From Chitinophagales bacterium 33-2 (lineage in GTDB: Bacteria; Bacteroidota; Bacteroidia; Chitinophagales; Chitinophagaceae), in the NCBI GenBank assembly GCA_002050435.1, contig MWYV01000006.1, forward strand, positions 62,001 to 126,000: 64,000 nt of DNA, written 5' to 3'. Below, piece by piece: positions 1 through 10,266 of this stretch. Under the pieces are notes generated by a model that made no database searches, was not told the origin of the DNA, and saw only the letters and a program-made list of their open reading frames with translations. The position numbers were made by a program, and so were the translations under genes. Position 1 is the stretch's first letter. Each line of letters opens with the position of its first letter.

Positions 1-3000
1 ATTACCATTAGCCTTAGTGGCAACACCACTGAAACTGCTTCTGCAGTTTTAAATGCAAGTATTTCTCCGTCGGTCTACTCAAGTGTGTTTATTTCTGCCA
101 CCACACCCGTAGTAATTTCAGGCAATATTACTGGTGCAGTGATAAAATTGAACGGGGCAGACAATGTAACCCTTGACGGAAGAATAGGAGGTTCTGGACG
201 AAACATTACTGTTTCCAACACAAGTACATCAACAGCCACTGCTGCCATCTGGCTTGCCAGCGTAATCGCCGGAAATGGTGCAACAAACAATATTATTCGT
301 AACCTGGAAATTTCTGCCGGTGTGGATCAGTCAACATCAGCTACAACTACCTTTGGTATCATCATGTCTGGAACCACTATTAGTATATCCTCAAATGGTA
401 CTGATAATGACAACAACCAGTTTGTAGCTAACCAGATCCTGAAAGCGCGCTATGGAATTTTGACAAGAGGCACAACCACTAATCTTAATGAAGGAATTAT
501 TGTCAGTGACAATATCATTGGACCAACAGCTTTTGGATCTAACTCCATTGGTAAAGTTGGCATTTTTATGCAGGCTGATGCTGGAGCAATAGTAACCCGG
601 AACTTTGTTCAATTCGTGGGCGGAACAATTGCAACGACTTCTGGTGGAGCAGACCGGATTGGAATTGCCATTGGGCAGGAAAACTGGAGTAACTCCCCGT
701 CAACATTAACTTCAAATACTTATACTGTTACACAAAATATTGTGCATGATATTGTAGATGAAAGAGCATTTTCTGCAATTGGAATATTATTAGGAACCAC
801 GGGGGGCGGAAACATTACTGATAATGTTGTGGCAAATAATTTTATATATAATATCCTTGCCAATGGTACTAGTGGAGACCAGGCAGTGGGCATAGGAATT
901 TCAGGTGGAAAGAATGATAAGGTTGTATTTAACTCAATTTATCTTTCAGGTGATCTGGACCCAGGGACTACAACCTCGGCAACCACAAGCGCTTCAGGTA
1001 TAAGAATCGGAGCGGCTTCCAGCACCTCTTTCCTTGACCTAATCGTGAAGAATAATAATATTTACGTTGACCTCAACAGCAATAATACCATCCAGCATTT
1101 TACAATATCTTCTAACAGTTCAACATTTAACTGGGGTACGGGTGGACTTGATCATAATAATTATTATTATCCTACCACAAACCCACAAATGGCTACCGGT
1201 GGCATTGGTAACACAATTTCCACTACAACACCGTGGACTGGTTTCCTGACTTTGACAGACTGGAAAACAGCATTTACACCTGCACAGGATGCCAATTCAA
1301 TTCAGGTTGTTTCACCATTTGTATCAGCTACAGATCTTCACCTGGTAGCAGGATCCAGCACTAAACTAGAGTCGGCAGGTATTGCTATCGCGGGCATTTC
1401 TACTGACATAGATAATGATACCAGACCTGGTCCTGCAGGTTCCGTTAACGGAGGGGGCACGGCACCGGATATTGGAGCAGATGAATTTGATGGTGCTCTA
1501 GCACTGGCCATTGATTTGGCTGTTTCTGCACTTGTTTCACCTGCATTTAATACCTGTGAGACAAATCCAGCTACCGTTGTGGTTAGAATTAAAAATGAAG
1601 GCAGCTCAACCATAGATTTTTCAACGAGCAATGCCACGGTTACTGCTAATGTTACGGGAGCAACAACAGCAACAGTTTCAGCTATATTAAATTCAGGAAC
1701 CCTCGCTCCTGGAGCAATTCTTGAAGTTCCACTGAGCCCCGGTCTGAATATGTCCACACCAGGAACTTATAATTTTGAATTGTCAACAACCTTATCCGGT
1801 GATGGCAATACCGCAAATAATACTCTTAACACCACTTCTTCCATAGTCATCCCGGTAACACTGCCAGAACAAGTAGATTTTACCGGTTATACAGGGTCAA
1901 ACCTAACTACAGTTTTTCCTAATTGGTATGAAGCTAGAGGGGCGAATACACCTGTAGCGGGAACTTCAAACTGGATAAATTCAAGTTTGGTTACGGGAGC
2001 TGGAACAACCGCCAAGATAAACCTGGCCTTTAATTCTGATAGGGAATGGATTGTTGGACCCAAAATTCCTGTTATTGCCACTACTATTTTGAAATTCGAC
2101 GTGGCTATTACTGATGCAAATTTGGCTGCTGCAGACCCTGATGGTATGACAGGTACAGATGATTCAGTCATTGTGCGTATCTCTACAAATTGTGGCGCTA
2201 CATGGACTGACCTTTATGTGTTTGACGATGCATCAACAACAGGAGTTATTTCAAACAGCCTGGTAACACAAACAATAAATTTAAGTGCATATGCAGGACA
2301 AAATGTGATCCTGGCTTTTTATGCAACTGAAGGCACTGTGGATAATCTCCAGAGTTATGATTTCCATATTGACAATATAAACATTCAAAATCCGACATCC
2401 CTTGATGTAGGAGCTATAGGAATGACAACTCCGGTTGTTCCACCTATTTGTTATGGAAGCACAGAAACGGTTACTATAACAATCAAAAACTATGGCACCT
2501 CAGTAATAGACTTTGCTGCAAATCCTGTTACAGTGACAACTAATGTTACCGGGGCTGCAACTACATCGCTTACCGGAACAATTAGTGCAGGCACTCTGGC
2601 ACCAGATGCAACAACTTCAGTAGTAATGTCCACTACACTTGATATGACAGCATCGGGCACATATACCTTTAATGCATATACCAATGTTACCGGGGATGGT
2701 GCTGCAGGCAATGATTCCATGACAACAGTCACAAGGTTTAATGCGGCAACGGTGAGCATCCCGGAAACGGTTAATTTTACAGGCTTTACAGGCTCTAATT
2801 TAGCCACAGCATTTCCAAACTGGAGAGAAGGAAGTGGATCCTTAATTCCTGCAGGTACAATTTCCACCTGGACTTCTTCCACAGTTTTTGCTGCAGCCGG
2901 AACAACAGCCAAGATTCTTTTGAGTTCGACTACAGACAGGGAGTGGATCGTAGGCCCTAAGATCCTTGCGGCTTCCAATACTAATTTAAAATTTAAAGTT

Positions 3001-6000
3001 GCAATTACTGAGAGTTCTTCATTAGCTGTGGATCCTGATGGAATGACAGGTACAGATGATTCGGTTGTGGTAAGGATATCTACCGATTGCGGAATCACCT
3101 GGTCAAACCTCCAGTTATTTACAGATGCAACCACCACAGGTATTGTCTCCAATACTCTGGTGGAATATACTATCCCATTGGGAAGTTACGACGGCCAAAC
3201 GATCATGATCGCCTTCTATGCGAGTGAAGGTACTATTGACGATGCAGCTTCTTATGATTTTCATCTTGATGACATCAATATCTATAATGCTACGGCGCTG
3301 GATGTAGGGGCAACTGTTCTGGCTACTCCATTAGTATCGCCGGCATGTTACAGCAGTACTCAGTCTGTTTCAGTTACTATTAAAAACTACGGTACAGCTA
3401 CTATAGACTTTGCAATTAACCCAGTAACGGTTACTACAAATATTACCGGTGCAGCAACAACAATGCTTACAGGAGTTATCAGTTCAGGAACACTTGCCCC
3501 GGATGCAACAACAAATGTAACCATGTCAACCACCTTTGACATGTCTGCAGCCGGAACCTATACATTCAATGGTTATACAAATTTAACGGGGGACGGAAGC
3601 GTAGCAAACGATACCATGGCAACTGCTTCAAGAATCAATGCACCAACGGTAACATTACCTCAGACAGTAGATTTTACAGGATATACAGGATCTAACCTGA
3701 CTACTTTCTTTCCAAACTGGGTTGAAGGAATCGGAGTTCTTGCACCTTCAGGAACCACCTCAACCTGGACAAGTTCAACCGCCTTTACCGGTGCAGGAAC
3801 GACAGCAAGAATAAACCTGTCATTTAACTCTGATAAGGAGTGGATCTCCAGTGCTAAATTCGTGGCCTCATCCACAACAACATTAAAGTATAAAGTAGCA
3901 ATTACTGATGCCTCTTCTGTAAGTGCAGATCCTGTTGCTATGGCGGGTTCTGATGATTCAGTGATTGTCAGGATATCTACTGATTGTGGAGCTACCTGGT
4001 CTAACCTGAAAGTGTATGATGATGCCTCAACCACTGGTATTATTTCGAATTCCTTGCAGCAGGAAATCATTTCCCTGGGGTCATATGCAGGTCAGACTTT
4101 AATGATTGCTTTTTATGCAAGTGAAGGTTCAGTTGATAACACGCAGAGTTACGACTTTCATATTGATGATATTAACCTGAGTAATCCTCCGCCATTGGAT
4201 CTTGGAGCTATTGCTCTTGCTACCCCTATGACACCAACTTGTTATAGTAATAATGAAACGGTAACAATTACTATAAAAAATTTAGGTGGCGCAACGGTTG
4301 ATTTTGCTTCTACACCAGTTACTGTAACTACAAGTGTTACGGGTGCTGCAACGACAACATTAACCGGAACTGTAAATACAGGTACACTGGCTGCCGGAGC
4401 CACTCTGGATGTAGGAATGTCGGCTACATTGGATATGACTGCTGTAGGAATTTACACTTTCAATTCATCAACCAATGTAAGTGGAGATGGCGATGCAACC
4501 AATGATGCCATGGCAGAGGCAACAAGAACTGTGGTGGCAGTAAATGCAGGTACTATTTCGGCTTTAATTCCATCTGTTTGCGTAAGCGGAACTCCTAAAT
4601 TAAAGGTTACCGGAAATGCAGGTGGTTCCATACAGTGGCAGGAATCAACTTCTGCATCAGGTCCCTGGACCAATGTGGGAATTGACAGTATAGGATACAG
4701 TCCGTCTTCAGCAATAACCACAACAATGTATTACAGGTTAATTGTAAGTTGCGGAGTTAATTCTGCCACTTCCAATGTTGTATCGGTAACTGTGCAAAAT
4801 CCACAGGTACTTACTACAACTCCTGGAAACAGGTGTGGAACAGGAACTGTTACGCTTGGTGCTACAGCATCTAGTGGAGCCACACTGAACTGGTATGCAA
4901 ATGCTTCAGGTGGAACAGCACTTGGAACGGGTACATCTTTTATAACGCCTTCAATTAGTACTCCCACTGATTTTTATGTTAGCGCTGCAACGAGTGGCGG
5001 ATCTGAGACTGCTGGCCGCACCTCGCCCGCAGGAACTACAAGCACCACAGGTAATAGTTATGGTTTGGTCTTCAATGTTGCAAATGAACCAGTAACTATT
5101 TATTCAGTAGACATTTACTCGGTAGGTTCAACTTCCGGAACAATGTCAGTAAGTCTTACAGATAACGCAGGCGTTGTAATACAAACGGTAGGACCGTTTA
5201 CCTATGGTGCCGGTTCAACAACAAATCCTACCATAGTTACTTTGCCTTTAAACCTTACAGTTCCAGTTGGTACTGGATACAGGCTGATTTCAACATCTAT
5301 GAGTGGAGGATCCCTTATCCGCGAAACATCAGGAAACACTTATCCATATACCTCTCCTAGTGGAAATGTTTCTGTAACCAGTGGATTCATCACTAACCCG
5401 GGAAGTTCCACTTATTACTGGTTTTACAACTGGCAGGTAAGTGCAACCTGTGAGTCTGCCCGCTCCGCGGTTACCGCAACAGTAAACCCTGAAACAGCAA
5501 TTACCACACAACCTGTATCACAATCCATTTGCACAGGTTCTAACGTTAGCTTTACTGTTGCAGCAACAGGAGCAAACCTCAGTTACCAGTGGAGAAAAAA
5601 TGGAGTTGATATTACTGGAGCTACCAATTCTACATTTACCATTACTGGCGTAGTTGCCGGAGATGCGGCTAATTATGATGTAATCGTTACCGGAACATGC
5701 GGACCCCTTACATCATCTGCAGCTACCCTAACAGTTACAAATTCAGGCATCTGGTCGGGAGCTACAAGTACCGATTGGTTTACAGCCTCCAACTGGTGTG
5801 GCGGTGTACCAACTTCTACAACAAATGTTGTAATTCCAGCTGGTGCTGCTAATATGCCCTTAATTACAAATGGCACTGCAAGTGCTAATAATATAACAGT
5901 TGAGACAGGAGCTACACTTACGATCAACAATTCAGGAGGTAGTGGAAACCTTGATATATATGGCAACCTTACCAATAGCGGAAGCTTTGATGCTACAACA

Positions 6001-7227
6001 GGTAACATTGTTTTTGTTGGTACCAGCATCCAGACAACAGCAGCATTTACTGCCAATAATGTAACAATCAATAACGCGTCAGGACTGGTACTTGATGGAA
6101 CTGTTACCGTGAACGGTACATTGATACTTACTAACGGTAATATTACTCTTGGTGCAAACAACCTTAGCCTGGCTGGAACGACCAGTGGATCTCTGGCTTC
6201 TCACATTATTGTGAATGGCACAGGAGGTGTTGTTATCAGGAATCTTGCTGCATCGACAACAGTTAATGTTCCTATTGGTATTAACTCAGGAAGTTATAAT
6301 CCAATAGTGCTCTCTACCAATGCAGGTCATGTAACCGATGATCTGACAGTAAGAGTAGAACAAGGTGTTCATTTCAATGGAACAACAGGTGGCTTTTACA
6401 CAACTGGTGTAGTTGACAGGAGTTGGTATGTTATTGAAGCAATACCTGGAGGCAGCGACATTAATGTTACCCTGCAGTGGGTTGCAGCAGAAGAGCTGAT
6501 AAGTTTCGACCGGAACAATTCAAATGTCATGTACTATATGGGCAACTGGAATACAACTACTGGATCGCCGGCAGTCGGATCAAATCCATATACACAAACC
6601 AGGAGTAACCTAACAGATCTTACGGCACTGGCAGTAAGAACAGAATTGACTCCAACACCTGTTAAGTTTGTAAACTTTTCGGGTAGAAGAAATGGAAATA
6701 CAAATATTTTGAATTGGACCACTGCAAATGAAAGCTTTAATAAAGGATTCTTTATTGAGCGTTCATTAAATGGAATTGATTATACTGCAATTGATTTTGT
6801 AATCAGCATTGCTCCGGGTGGAAACAGTAATGCAGCATTGCACTACAGTTACACAGATTTGAACATTTCAGGTACTAAACAATTCTACAGGTTAAGGCAG
6901 GTAGATCTTGATCAAAAAACCAGGTTAAGTAATATTATTGTTATCAGAGGAGACAAACCAGCAATGACAATTGTTGCAGGCCTCTTCCCTAATCCGGCCA
7001 TCTCTTATGTGAATGTGATGATAGAAACACCGGTTAAGGATGATGTTACTCTTATCATTACAGATATGAATGGTAAGATTATTCAGAAACATAGGGCAGT
7101 TGTAGAAACAGGAAGTAATAACATTATAGTAAATGTCAGTCACCTGGTTTCTGGAACTTACCTATTGAAACTTGAGTGTACTTCAGATTGTGAAACTGCC
7201 ACAGTAAATAAATTCATGAAGCTATAA
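1..7227 (+). CDS. Giant T9SS-secreted repeat protein (5' end outside window)
   Basis: The reading frame is open from base 1, so the gene starts upstream; 2408 codons are visible. In order (window residues): parallel beta-helix-like Asn/Gly-rich repeats ~40-420, a GADEFD motif ~490 that often closes such helices, then CARDB-like domains near 502, 800, 1099 and 1398 alternating with MAM/choice-of-anchor-J-like domains near 621, 920 and 1219. Ig-like domains follow (~1515-1665 and ~1834-1910), then a second beta-rich repeat region, an FN3-like segment from ~2219, and a C-terminal type A sorting domain with FPNPA at ~2329. Such domains direct export by the type IX system and cell-surface anchoring. 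No catalytic domain is visible, so adhesion or matrix function is inferred. A terminator follows directly. Confidence 0.88.
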   Translation: MTISLSGNTTETASAVLNASISPSVYSSVFISATTPVVISGNITGAVIKLNGADNVTLDGRIGGSGRNITVSNTSTSTATAAIWLASVIAGNGATNNIIRNLEISAGVDQSTSATTTFGIIMSGTTISISSNGTDNDNNQFVANQILKARYGILTRGTTTNLNEGIIVSDNIIGPTAFGSNSIGKVGIFMQADAGAIVTRNFVQFVGGTIATTSGGADRIGIAIGQENWSNSPSTLTSNTYTVTQNIVHDIVDERAFSAIGILLGTTGGGNITDNVVANNFIYNILANGTSGDQAVGIGISGGKNDKVVFNSIYLSGDLDPGTTTSATTSASGIRIGAASSTSFLDLIVKNNNIYVDLNSNNTIQHFTISSNSSTFNWGTGGLDHNNYYYPTTNPQMATGGIGNTISTTTPWTGFLTLTDWKTAFTPAQDANSIQVVSPFVSATDLHLVAGSSTKLESAGIAIAGISTDIDNDTRPGPAGSVNGGGTAPDIGADEFDGALALAIDLAVSALVSPAFNTCETNPATVVVRIKNEGSSTIDFSTSNATVTANVTGATTATVSAILNSGTLAPGAILEVPLSPGLNMSTPGTYNFELSTTLSGDGNTANNTLNTTSSIVIPVTLPEQVDFTGYTGSNLTTVFPNWYEARGANTPVAGTSNWINSSLVTGAGTTAKINLAFNSDREWIVGPKIPVIATTILKFDVAITDANLAAADPDGMTGTDDSVIVRISTNCGATWTDLYVFDDASTTGVISNSLVTQTINLSAYAGQNVILAFYATEGTVDNLQSYDFHIDNINIQNPTSLDVGAIGMTTPVVPPICYGSTETVTITIKNYGTSVIDFAANPVTVTTNVTGAATTSLTGTISAGTLAPDATTSVVMSTTLDMTASGTYTFNAYTNVTGDGAAGNDSMTTVTRFNAATVSIPETVNFTGFTGSNLATAFPNWREGSGSLIPAGTISTWTSSTVFAAAGTTAKILLSSTTDREWIVGPKILAASNTNLKFKVAITESSSLAVDPDGMTGTDDSVVVRISTDCGITWSNLQLFTDATTTGIVSNTLVEYTIPLGSYDGQTIMIAFYASEGTIDDAASYDFHLDDINIYNATALDVGATVLATPLVSPACYSSTQSVSVTIKNYGTATIDFAINPVTVTTNITGAATTMLTGVISSGTLAPDATTNVTMSTTFDMSAAGTYTFNGYTNLTGDGSVANDTMATASRINAPTVTLPQTVDFTGYTGSNLTTFFPNWVEGIGVLAPSGTTSTWTSSTAFTGAGTTARINLSFNSDKEWISSAKFVASSTTTLKYKVAITDASSVSADPVAMAGSDDSVIVRISTDCGATWSNLKVYDDASTTGIISNSLQQEIISLGSYAGQTLMIAFYASEGSVDNTQSYDFHIDDINLSNPPPLDLGAIALATPMTPTCYSNNETVTITIKNLGGATVDFASTPVTVTTSVTGAATTTLTGTVNTGTLAAGATLDVGMSATLDMTAVGIYTFNSSTNVSGDGDATNDAMAEATRTVVAVNAGTISALIPSVCVSGTPKLKVTGNAGGSIQWQESTSASGPWTNVGIDSIGYSPSSAITTTMYYRLIVSCGVNSATSNVVSVTVQNPQVLTTTPGNRCGTGTVTLGATASSGATLNWYANASGGTALGTGTSFITPSISTPTDFYVSAATSGGSETAGRTSPAGTTSTTGNSYGLVFNVANEPVTIYSVDIYSVGSTSGTMSVSLTDNAGVVIQTVGPFTYGAGSTTNPTIVTLPLNLTVPVGTGYRLISTSMSGGSLIRETSGNTYPYTSPSGNVSVTSGFITNPGSSTYYWFYNWQVSATCESARSAVTATVNPETAITTQPVSQSICTGSNVSFTVAATGANLSYQWRKNGVDITGATNSTFTITGVVAGDAANYDVIVTGTCGPLTSSAATLTVTNSGIWSGATSTDWFTASNWCGGVPTSTTNVVIPAGAANMPLITNGTASANNITVETGATLTINNSGGSGNLDIYGNLTNSGSFDATTGNIVFVGTSIQTTAAFTANNVTINNASGLVLDGTVTVNGTLILTNGNITLGANNLSLAGTTSGSLASHIIVNGTGGVVIRNLAASTTVNVPIGINSGSYNPIVLSTNAGHVTDDLTVRVEQGVHFNGTTGGFYTTGVVDRSWYVIEAIPGGSDINVTLQWVAAEELISFDRNNSNVMYYMGNWNTTTGSPAVGSNPYTQTRSNLTDLTALAVRTELTPTPVKFVNFSGRRNGNTNILNWTTANESFNKGFFIERSLNGIDYTAIDFVISIAPGGNSNAALHYSYTDLNISGTKQFYRLRQVDLDQKTRLSNIIVIRGDKPAMTIVAGLFPNPAISYVNVMIETPVKDDVTLIITDMNGKIIQKHRAVVETGSNNIIVNVSHLVSGTYLLKLECTSDCETATVNKFMKL

Positions 7228-7248
7228 GGAAAGTAATGTTTCCTTACA

Positions 7249-7280
7249 AATCCACCTCTGTAATGGAGGTGGATTTTTTT
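7249..7280 (+). terminator. Rho-independent terminator after the giant T9SS gene
   Basis: A perfect 10-bp stem (AATCCACCTC / GAGGTGGATT) around a 7-nt loop, followed by a T run, lies 21 bp after the stop codon at 7227. Confidence 0.85.
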
Positions 7281-7604
7281 ATTCCGCGATTCTCTGTGCG
7301 CTAGCATTGTAGGTTTAAAAAAGGATCCAGGGAGATACAGTGGTAAAATGTTTCACTGAAGGGGATCTTATAAAAGTCAGTAGCTGAAAAATAGAAAAGC
7401 AATTCTCAAAAATGAAAATATAATTTAGTATGATGTAATGTTGGTTGTTCGGCTGTCTGGTAAAAAAAGTACTTCCGGGTCAGTTTAGTTTTTGGTTTGG
7501 GAATTACAAATTTAAAAAAAGGGAAGTCTTTGACCTTTTTATATTAAAGTATTATCCCGGACACCTGCAACCAGCTAACAGCCAAAAGCTAACAGCTAAT
7601 ATTT
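7281..7604. other. Spacer with intergenic repeat before the transporter
   Basis: No credible gene; the one long frame here overlaps the transporter in another phase and has no signature. The last 33 bp hold an imperfect direct repeat of AGCTAACAGC (7573-7582 and 7588-7597) that ends only seven bases before the ATG at 7605. This occupies the place where a ribosome-binding site would lie. Confidence 0.6.
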
Positions 7605-9026
7605 ATGAATTCCATCAAACCCTTAATCACCCTGGCTCAAAAAGGCCAAATATCTGTCACGAGGCGGTTCATCCAATTTGTGATGATCATTTTCGGAAGT
7701 ACTTTCCTCAGTTGGATTGCCTCACCAGATCTGGAAACACGCACCAGTTTTATGCTGGCTATTTTAATTGCCGCAGCGCTTTTATGGGTAACCGAAACCA
7801 TCCCCCTGTTTGCTACATCTTTATTGATTATAGGGGCCCAGATCATATTCCTTGGCAACCCGGGTGACTGGGAAATTTTACGAACCACCGAAACAATACC
7901 TATTCCCTACAACGATTTTCTTCAACCCATCGCCGATCCCATTATCATCCTTTTCCTGGGAGGTTTTATCCTGGCTAAACTGGGAGTAATTGTTGAAGTG
8001 GACCGGTACATTTCCGGTACTGTATTAAAAATCTTTGGACTTTCCGCTAAAAAAGCCCTGTTGGGTGTTATTGTTTGTACCGCTGTTTTCGGAATGTGGA
8101 TCAGTAACACTGCCACCACAGCCATGATGATCACTTTAACAGGATCTTTCCTGGCAAATGTTCCAACAGGCAATCCATTCAGAAGAGCGATTACTTTGGC
8201 GATTCCCTTTGCGGCTGGCATAGGCGGACTTATGACTCCCATCAGTTCTCCTCCAAATGCAATTGCCGTTGGACTGCTTGCAAGGAATGGTATCCAGATA
8301 GGATTTTTACAATGGATGATCATAGTGGCACCTCTGGCCATTTTATTGTTGTACCTGCTTTATCGCCTGCTCTGGCATTTTTATAAACCAGATCAACCGC
8401 TTTCGCTTGCACCTGTTGAAATCAAACCCTTTACCAGAAAAGGAAAATTTGTTGTGTTGATCTTCACCATTACTGTGTTGCTTTGGTTAACTGATACGCT
8501 CCATGGAATTCCTCCGGCTGTTGTTGCATTGTTTCCCATCATCATTTTTACAGCAACGGGCTTGCTGACTGTAAAAGAATTTAACCGGATTGACTGGAAC
8601 ATCCTGTTTATTATAGCAGGAGGCCTTGCACTGGGGCAAGGCATGCGGCTTACCGGACTTGACCAGGTCATTGCAGGACTGATTCCGGTAAATGCCGCAA
8701 GTATTATTCTTATTATGTTTTTAATTGCCCTTGTAATGGGCACTTTTTTATCTAATACAACAACCGCAGTTTTATTGATACCTATGGCCATATCCATGGC
8801 CGTAATCTCAGATAATATCCACATTAAATTTTTGGTGGTTGGAATTGCCATTATGTGTGGAAGCAGTATGATTCTGCCTATCAGCACACCCCCTAATGCC
8901 ATTGCCTATTCAACAGGTGAATTATCAAAAAAGGACTTTCTCAAAACCGGTGGAATCATTGGATGCTGCAGCATCGTGCTTACCTATGGTTATTTCTGGC
9001 TGCTGACTTATTTAGAATTATGGTGA
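7605..9026 (+). CDS. SLC13/DASS family sodium:anion (dicarboxylate or sulfate) symporter
   Basis: A 473-aa polytopic inner-membrane protein of the divalent anion:Na+ symporter family. It shows the two family signature sites: SNTATT in the first half and SNTTTA in the second, each followed by a proline-rich hairpin (SSPPNAIAVG and STPPNAIAYS), consistent with inverted-repeat architecture. Length fits the family. Serine-Asn-Thr motifs are usual in carboxylate transporters, so C4-dicarboxylates or citrate are likely substrates, but sulfate cannot be excluded. The next gene downstream is sucD, 295 bp away, which would fit TCA intermediates but is not proof. The start ATG is preceded by an AGCTAACAG repeat rather than a Shine-Dalgarno sequence. 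Confidence 0.88.
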   Translation: MNSIKPLITLAQKGQISVTRRFIQFVMIIFGSTFLSWIASPDLETRTSFMLAILIAAALLWVTETIPLFATSLLIIGAQIIFLGNPGDWEILRTTETIPIPYNDFLQPIADPIIILFLGGFILAKLGVIVEVDRYISGTVLKIFGLSAKKALLGVIVCTAVFGMWISNTATTAMMITLTGSFLANVPTGNPFRRAITLAIPFAAGIGGLMTPISSPPNAIAVGLLARNGIQIGFLQWMIIVAPLAILLLYLLYRLLWHFYKPDQPLSLAPVEIKPFTRKGKFVVLIFTITVLLWLTDTLHGIPPAVVALFPIIIFTATGLLTVKEFNRIDWNILFIIAGGLALGQGMRLTGLDQVIAGLIPVNAASIILIMFLIALVMGTFLSNTTTAVLLIPMAISMAVISDNIHIKFLVVGIAIMCGSSMILPISTPPNAIAYSTGELSKKDFLKTGGIIGCCSIVLTYGYFWLLTYLELW

Positions 9027-9132
9027 GCGGTTGGAAAATAAAGCATGGGTCAAATTTCTAAATTGCAACTTAATCTCTTCATTGCACTGTTCGCCTTCCT
9101 GTCCTGCTGACGCGGTGCACTAGATTGAAAAT

Positions 9133-9161
9133 CTTAGCGTCTTTGCGTCTTCGCGGCAAAA
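9133..9161. repeat. Dispersed TTAGCG...TTTGCGTCTTCGCGGCAAA element
   Basis: The stretch CTTAGCGTCTTTGCGTC continues as TTCGCGGCAAAA. Two related copies lie at 56314-56335 and 56415-56445, sharing the CTTAGCG start and GCGGCAAAA end. The rest of the spacer 9027-9321 holds no gene. Confidence 0.7.
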
Positions 9162-9293
9162 TACAAAATACCAGTAGTGCCCTGATTTGAATTCAAACTT
9201 CATCAACTATTCTTTTCATTCTTCCAGCCATTTAAAACCTGTTTTCTTTACTGGTTGAATTAAGCCAGGCAGCCCCTTTTGCACCTGATTCCT

Positions 9294-9301
9294 TACATTT
9301 G
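9294..9301 (+). promoter_or_regulatory. -7 box TACATTTG upstream of sucD
   Basis: Exact match to the Bacteroidota -7 consensus TAnnTTTG, 20 bp before the sucD ATG. No convincing -33 TTTG is seen at the expected spacing. Confidence 0.5.
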
Positions 9302-9321
9302 CACCACTTTAAAAAGACATT

Positions 9322-10197
9322 ATGAGTATCCTTGTTAATAAGAATTCAAAAATATTGGTTCAGGGCTTCACCGGAACAGAAGGAACTTTTCACGCTGCGC
9401 AAATGATCGAATACGGAACCCAGGTTGTGGGTGGTGTTACGCCAGGAAAGGGCGGAAACTCACACCTTGACAGAAGGATCTTTAATACCGTTGAGGAATG
9501 TGTAAAGGAAACGGGAGCAGATGTGTCCATCATATTTGTTCCTCCTGCATTTGCTGCCGATGCAATCATGGAAGCAGCGGATGCCGGCGTTGCGCTGGTT
9601 GTGTGCATTACCGAAGGAATTCCGGTTCAGGATATGGTTAATGTCAAAAACTTTTTAAACTCTAAAAAAACCAGGCTTATAGGACCGAATTGTCCTGGCG
9701 TAATTACGGCCGATGAATGCAAAGTAGGTATCATGCCTGGTTTCGTATTTAAAAAGGGAAGAATCGGTATTGTTTCAAAATCAGGCACACTCACCTACGA
9801 GGCTGCCGACCAGGTAGCAAAAGCAGGACTGGGAATTTCAACAGCCGTGGGAATTGGTGGTGATCCAATCATTGGCACAACAACAAAAGAAGCAGTGGAA
9901 TTATTTATGAATGATCCTGAAACCGATGCCATTGTAATGATTGGAGAAATTGGCGGAGGCATGGAAGCTGAAGCCGCAAGATGGATCATGGAAACTGGAA
10001 ATAAAAAACCTGTAGTTGGATTTATTGCCGGACAAACAGCACCTCCCGGACGTAGGATGGGACATGCGGGTGCCATTGTTGGTGGTGACGAAGATACCGC
10101 TGCTGCAAAAATGAAGATCATGCAGGAGTGCGGCATTCATGTTGTCAGCAGCCCAGCTGATATAGGAAAAACGATGGCATCAGTTATAAAGAAATAA
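9322..10197 (+). CDS. sucD: Succinate--CoA ligase subunit alpha
   Basis: Alpha subunit (291 aa, normal length) of succinyl-CoA synthetase, which interconverts succinyl-CoA and succinate with nucleotide triphosphate formation in the TCA cycle. Visible signatures: N-terminal CoA-binding Rossmann fold ([12 protein letters not shown]), the GPNCPGVI segment, [13 protein letters not shown], and the phosphorylated-histidine region [13 protein letters not shown] near residue 245. The beta subunit gene sucC is not adjacent, so it must lie outside this window. A TAnnTTTG promoter box precedes the gene, and a 14-bp hairpin shared with the convergent DUF4476 gene follows. Confidence 0.97.
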   Translation: MSILVNKNSKILVQGFTGTEGTFHAAQMIEYGTQVVGGVTPGKGGNSHLDRRIFNTVEECVKETGADVSIIFVPPAFAADAIMEAADAGVALVVCITEGIPVQDMVNVKNFLNSKKTRLIGPNCPGVITADECKVGIMPGFVFKKGRIGIVSKSGTLTYEAADQVAKAGLGISTAVGIGGDPIIGTTTKEAVELFMNDPETDAIVMIGEIGGGMEAEAARWIMETGNKKPVVGFIAGQTAPPGRRMGHAGAIVGGDEDTAAAKMKIMQECGIHVVSSPADIGKTMASVIKK

Positions 10198-10230
10198 TCA
10201 CAGATAGCTAGTGTTAAGTTAAGGGTGAAT

Positions 10231-10266
10231 AGTGAATGGTCAATATTTCACCATTGACCATTCACT
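10231..10266. repeat. Perfect 14-bp inverted repeat of the TTGACCA family
   Basis: AGTGAATGGTCAAT at 10231-10244 is the exact reverse complement of 10253-10266, with an 8-nt loop. It lies between convergent genes and could act as a two-way terminator, though it lacks a clear T run. The words match the repeat cluster at 40432-40530; the flanking TAGTGTTAAGTTAAGGG at 10209-10225 also recurs inverted at 40536-40552. Confidence 0.75.

Noticed and set aside
2490-3152. 220-codon open frame on the minus strand inside the giant T9SS gene
   Set aside because: A shadow of low-complexity Thr/Val/Ala-rich coding repeats; no start context, signal or domain.
7445-7867. 140-codon frame overlapping the DASS transporter start
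   Set aside because: Overlaps the transporter in another phase, starts in a repeat-bearing spacer and has no recognisable feature.
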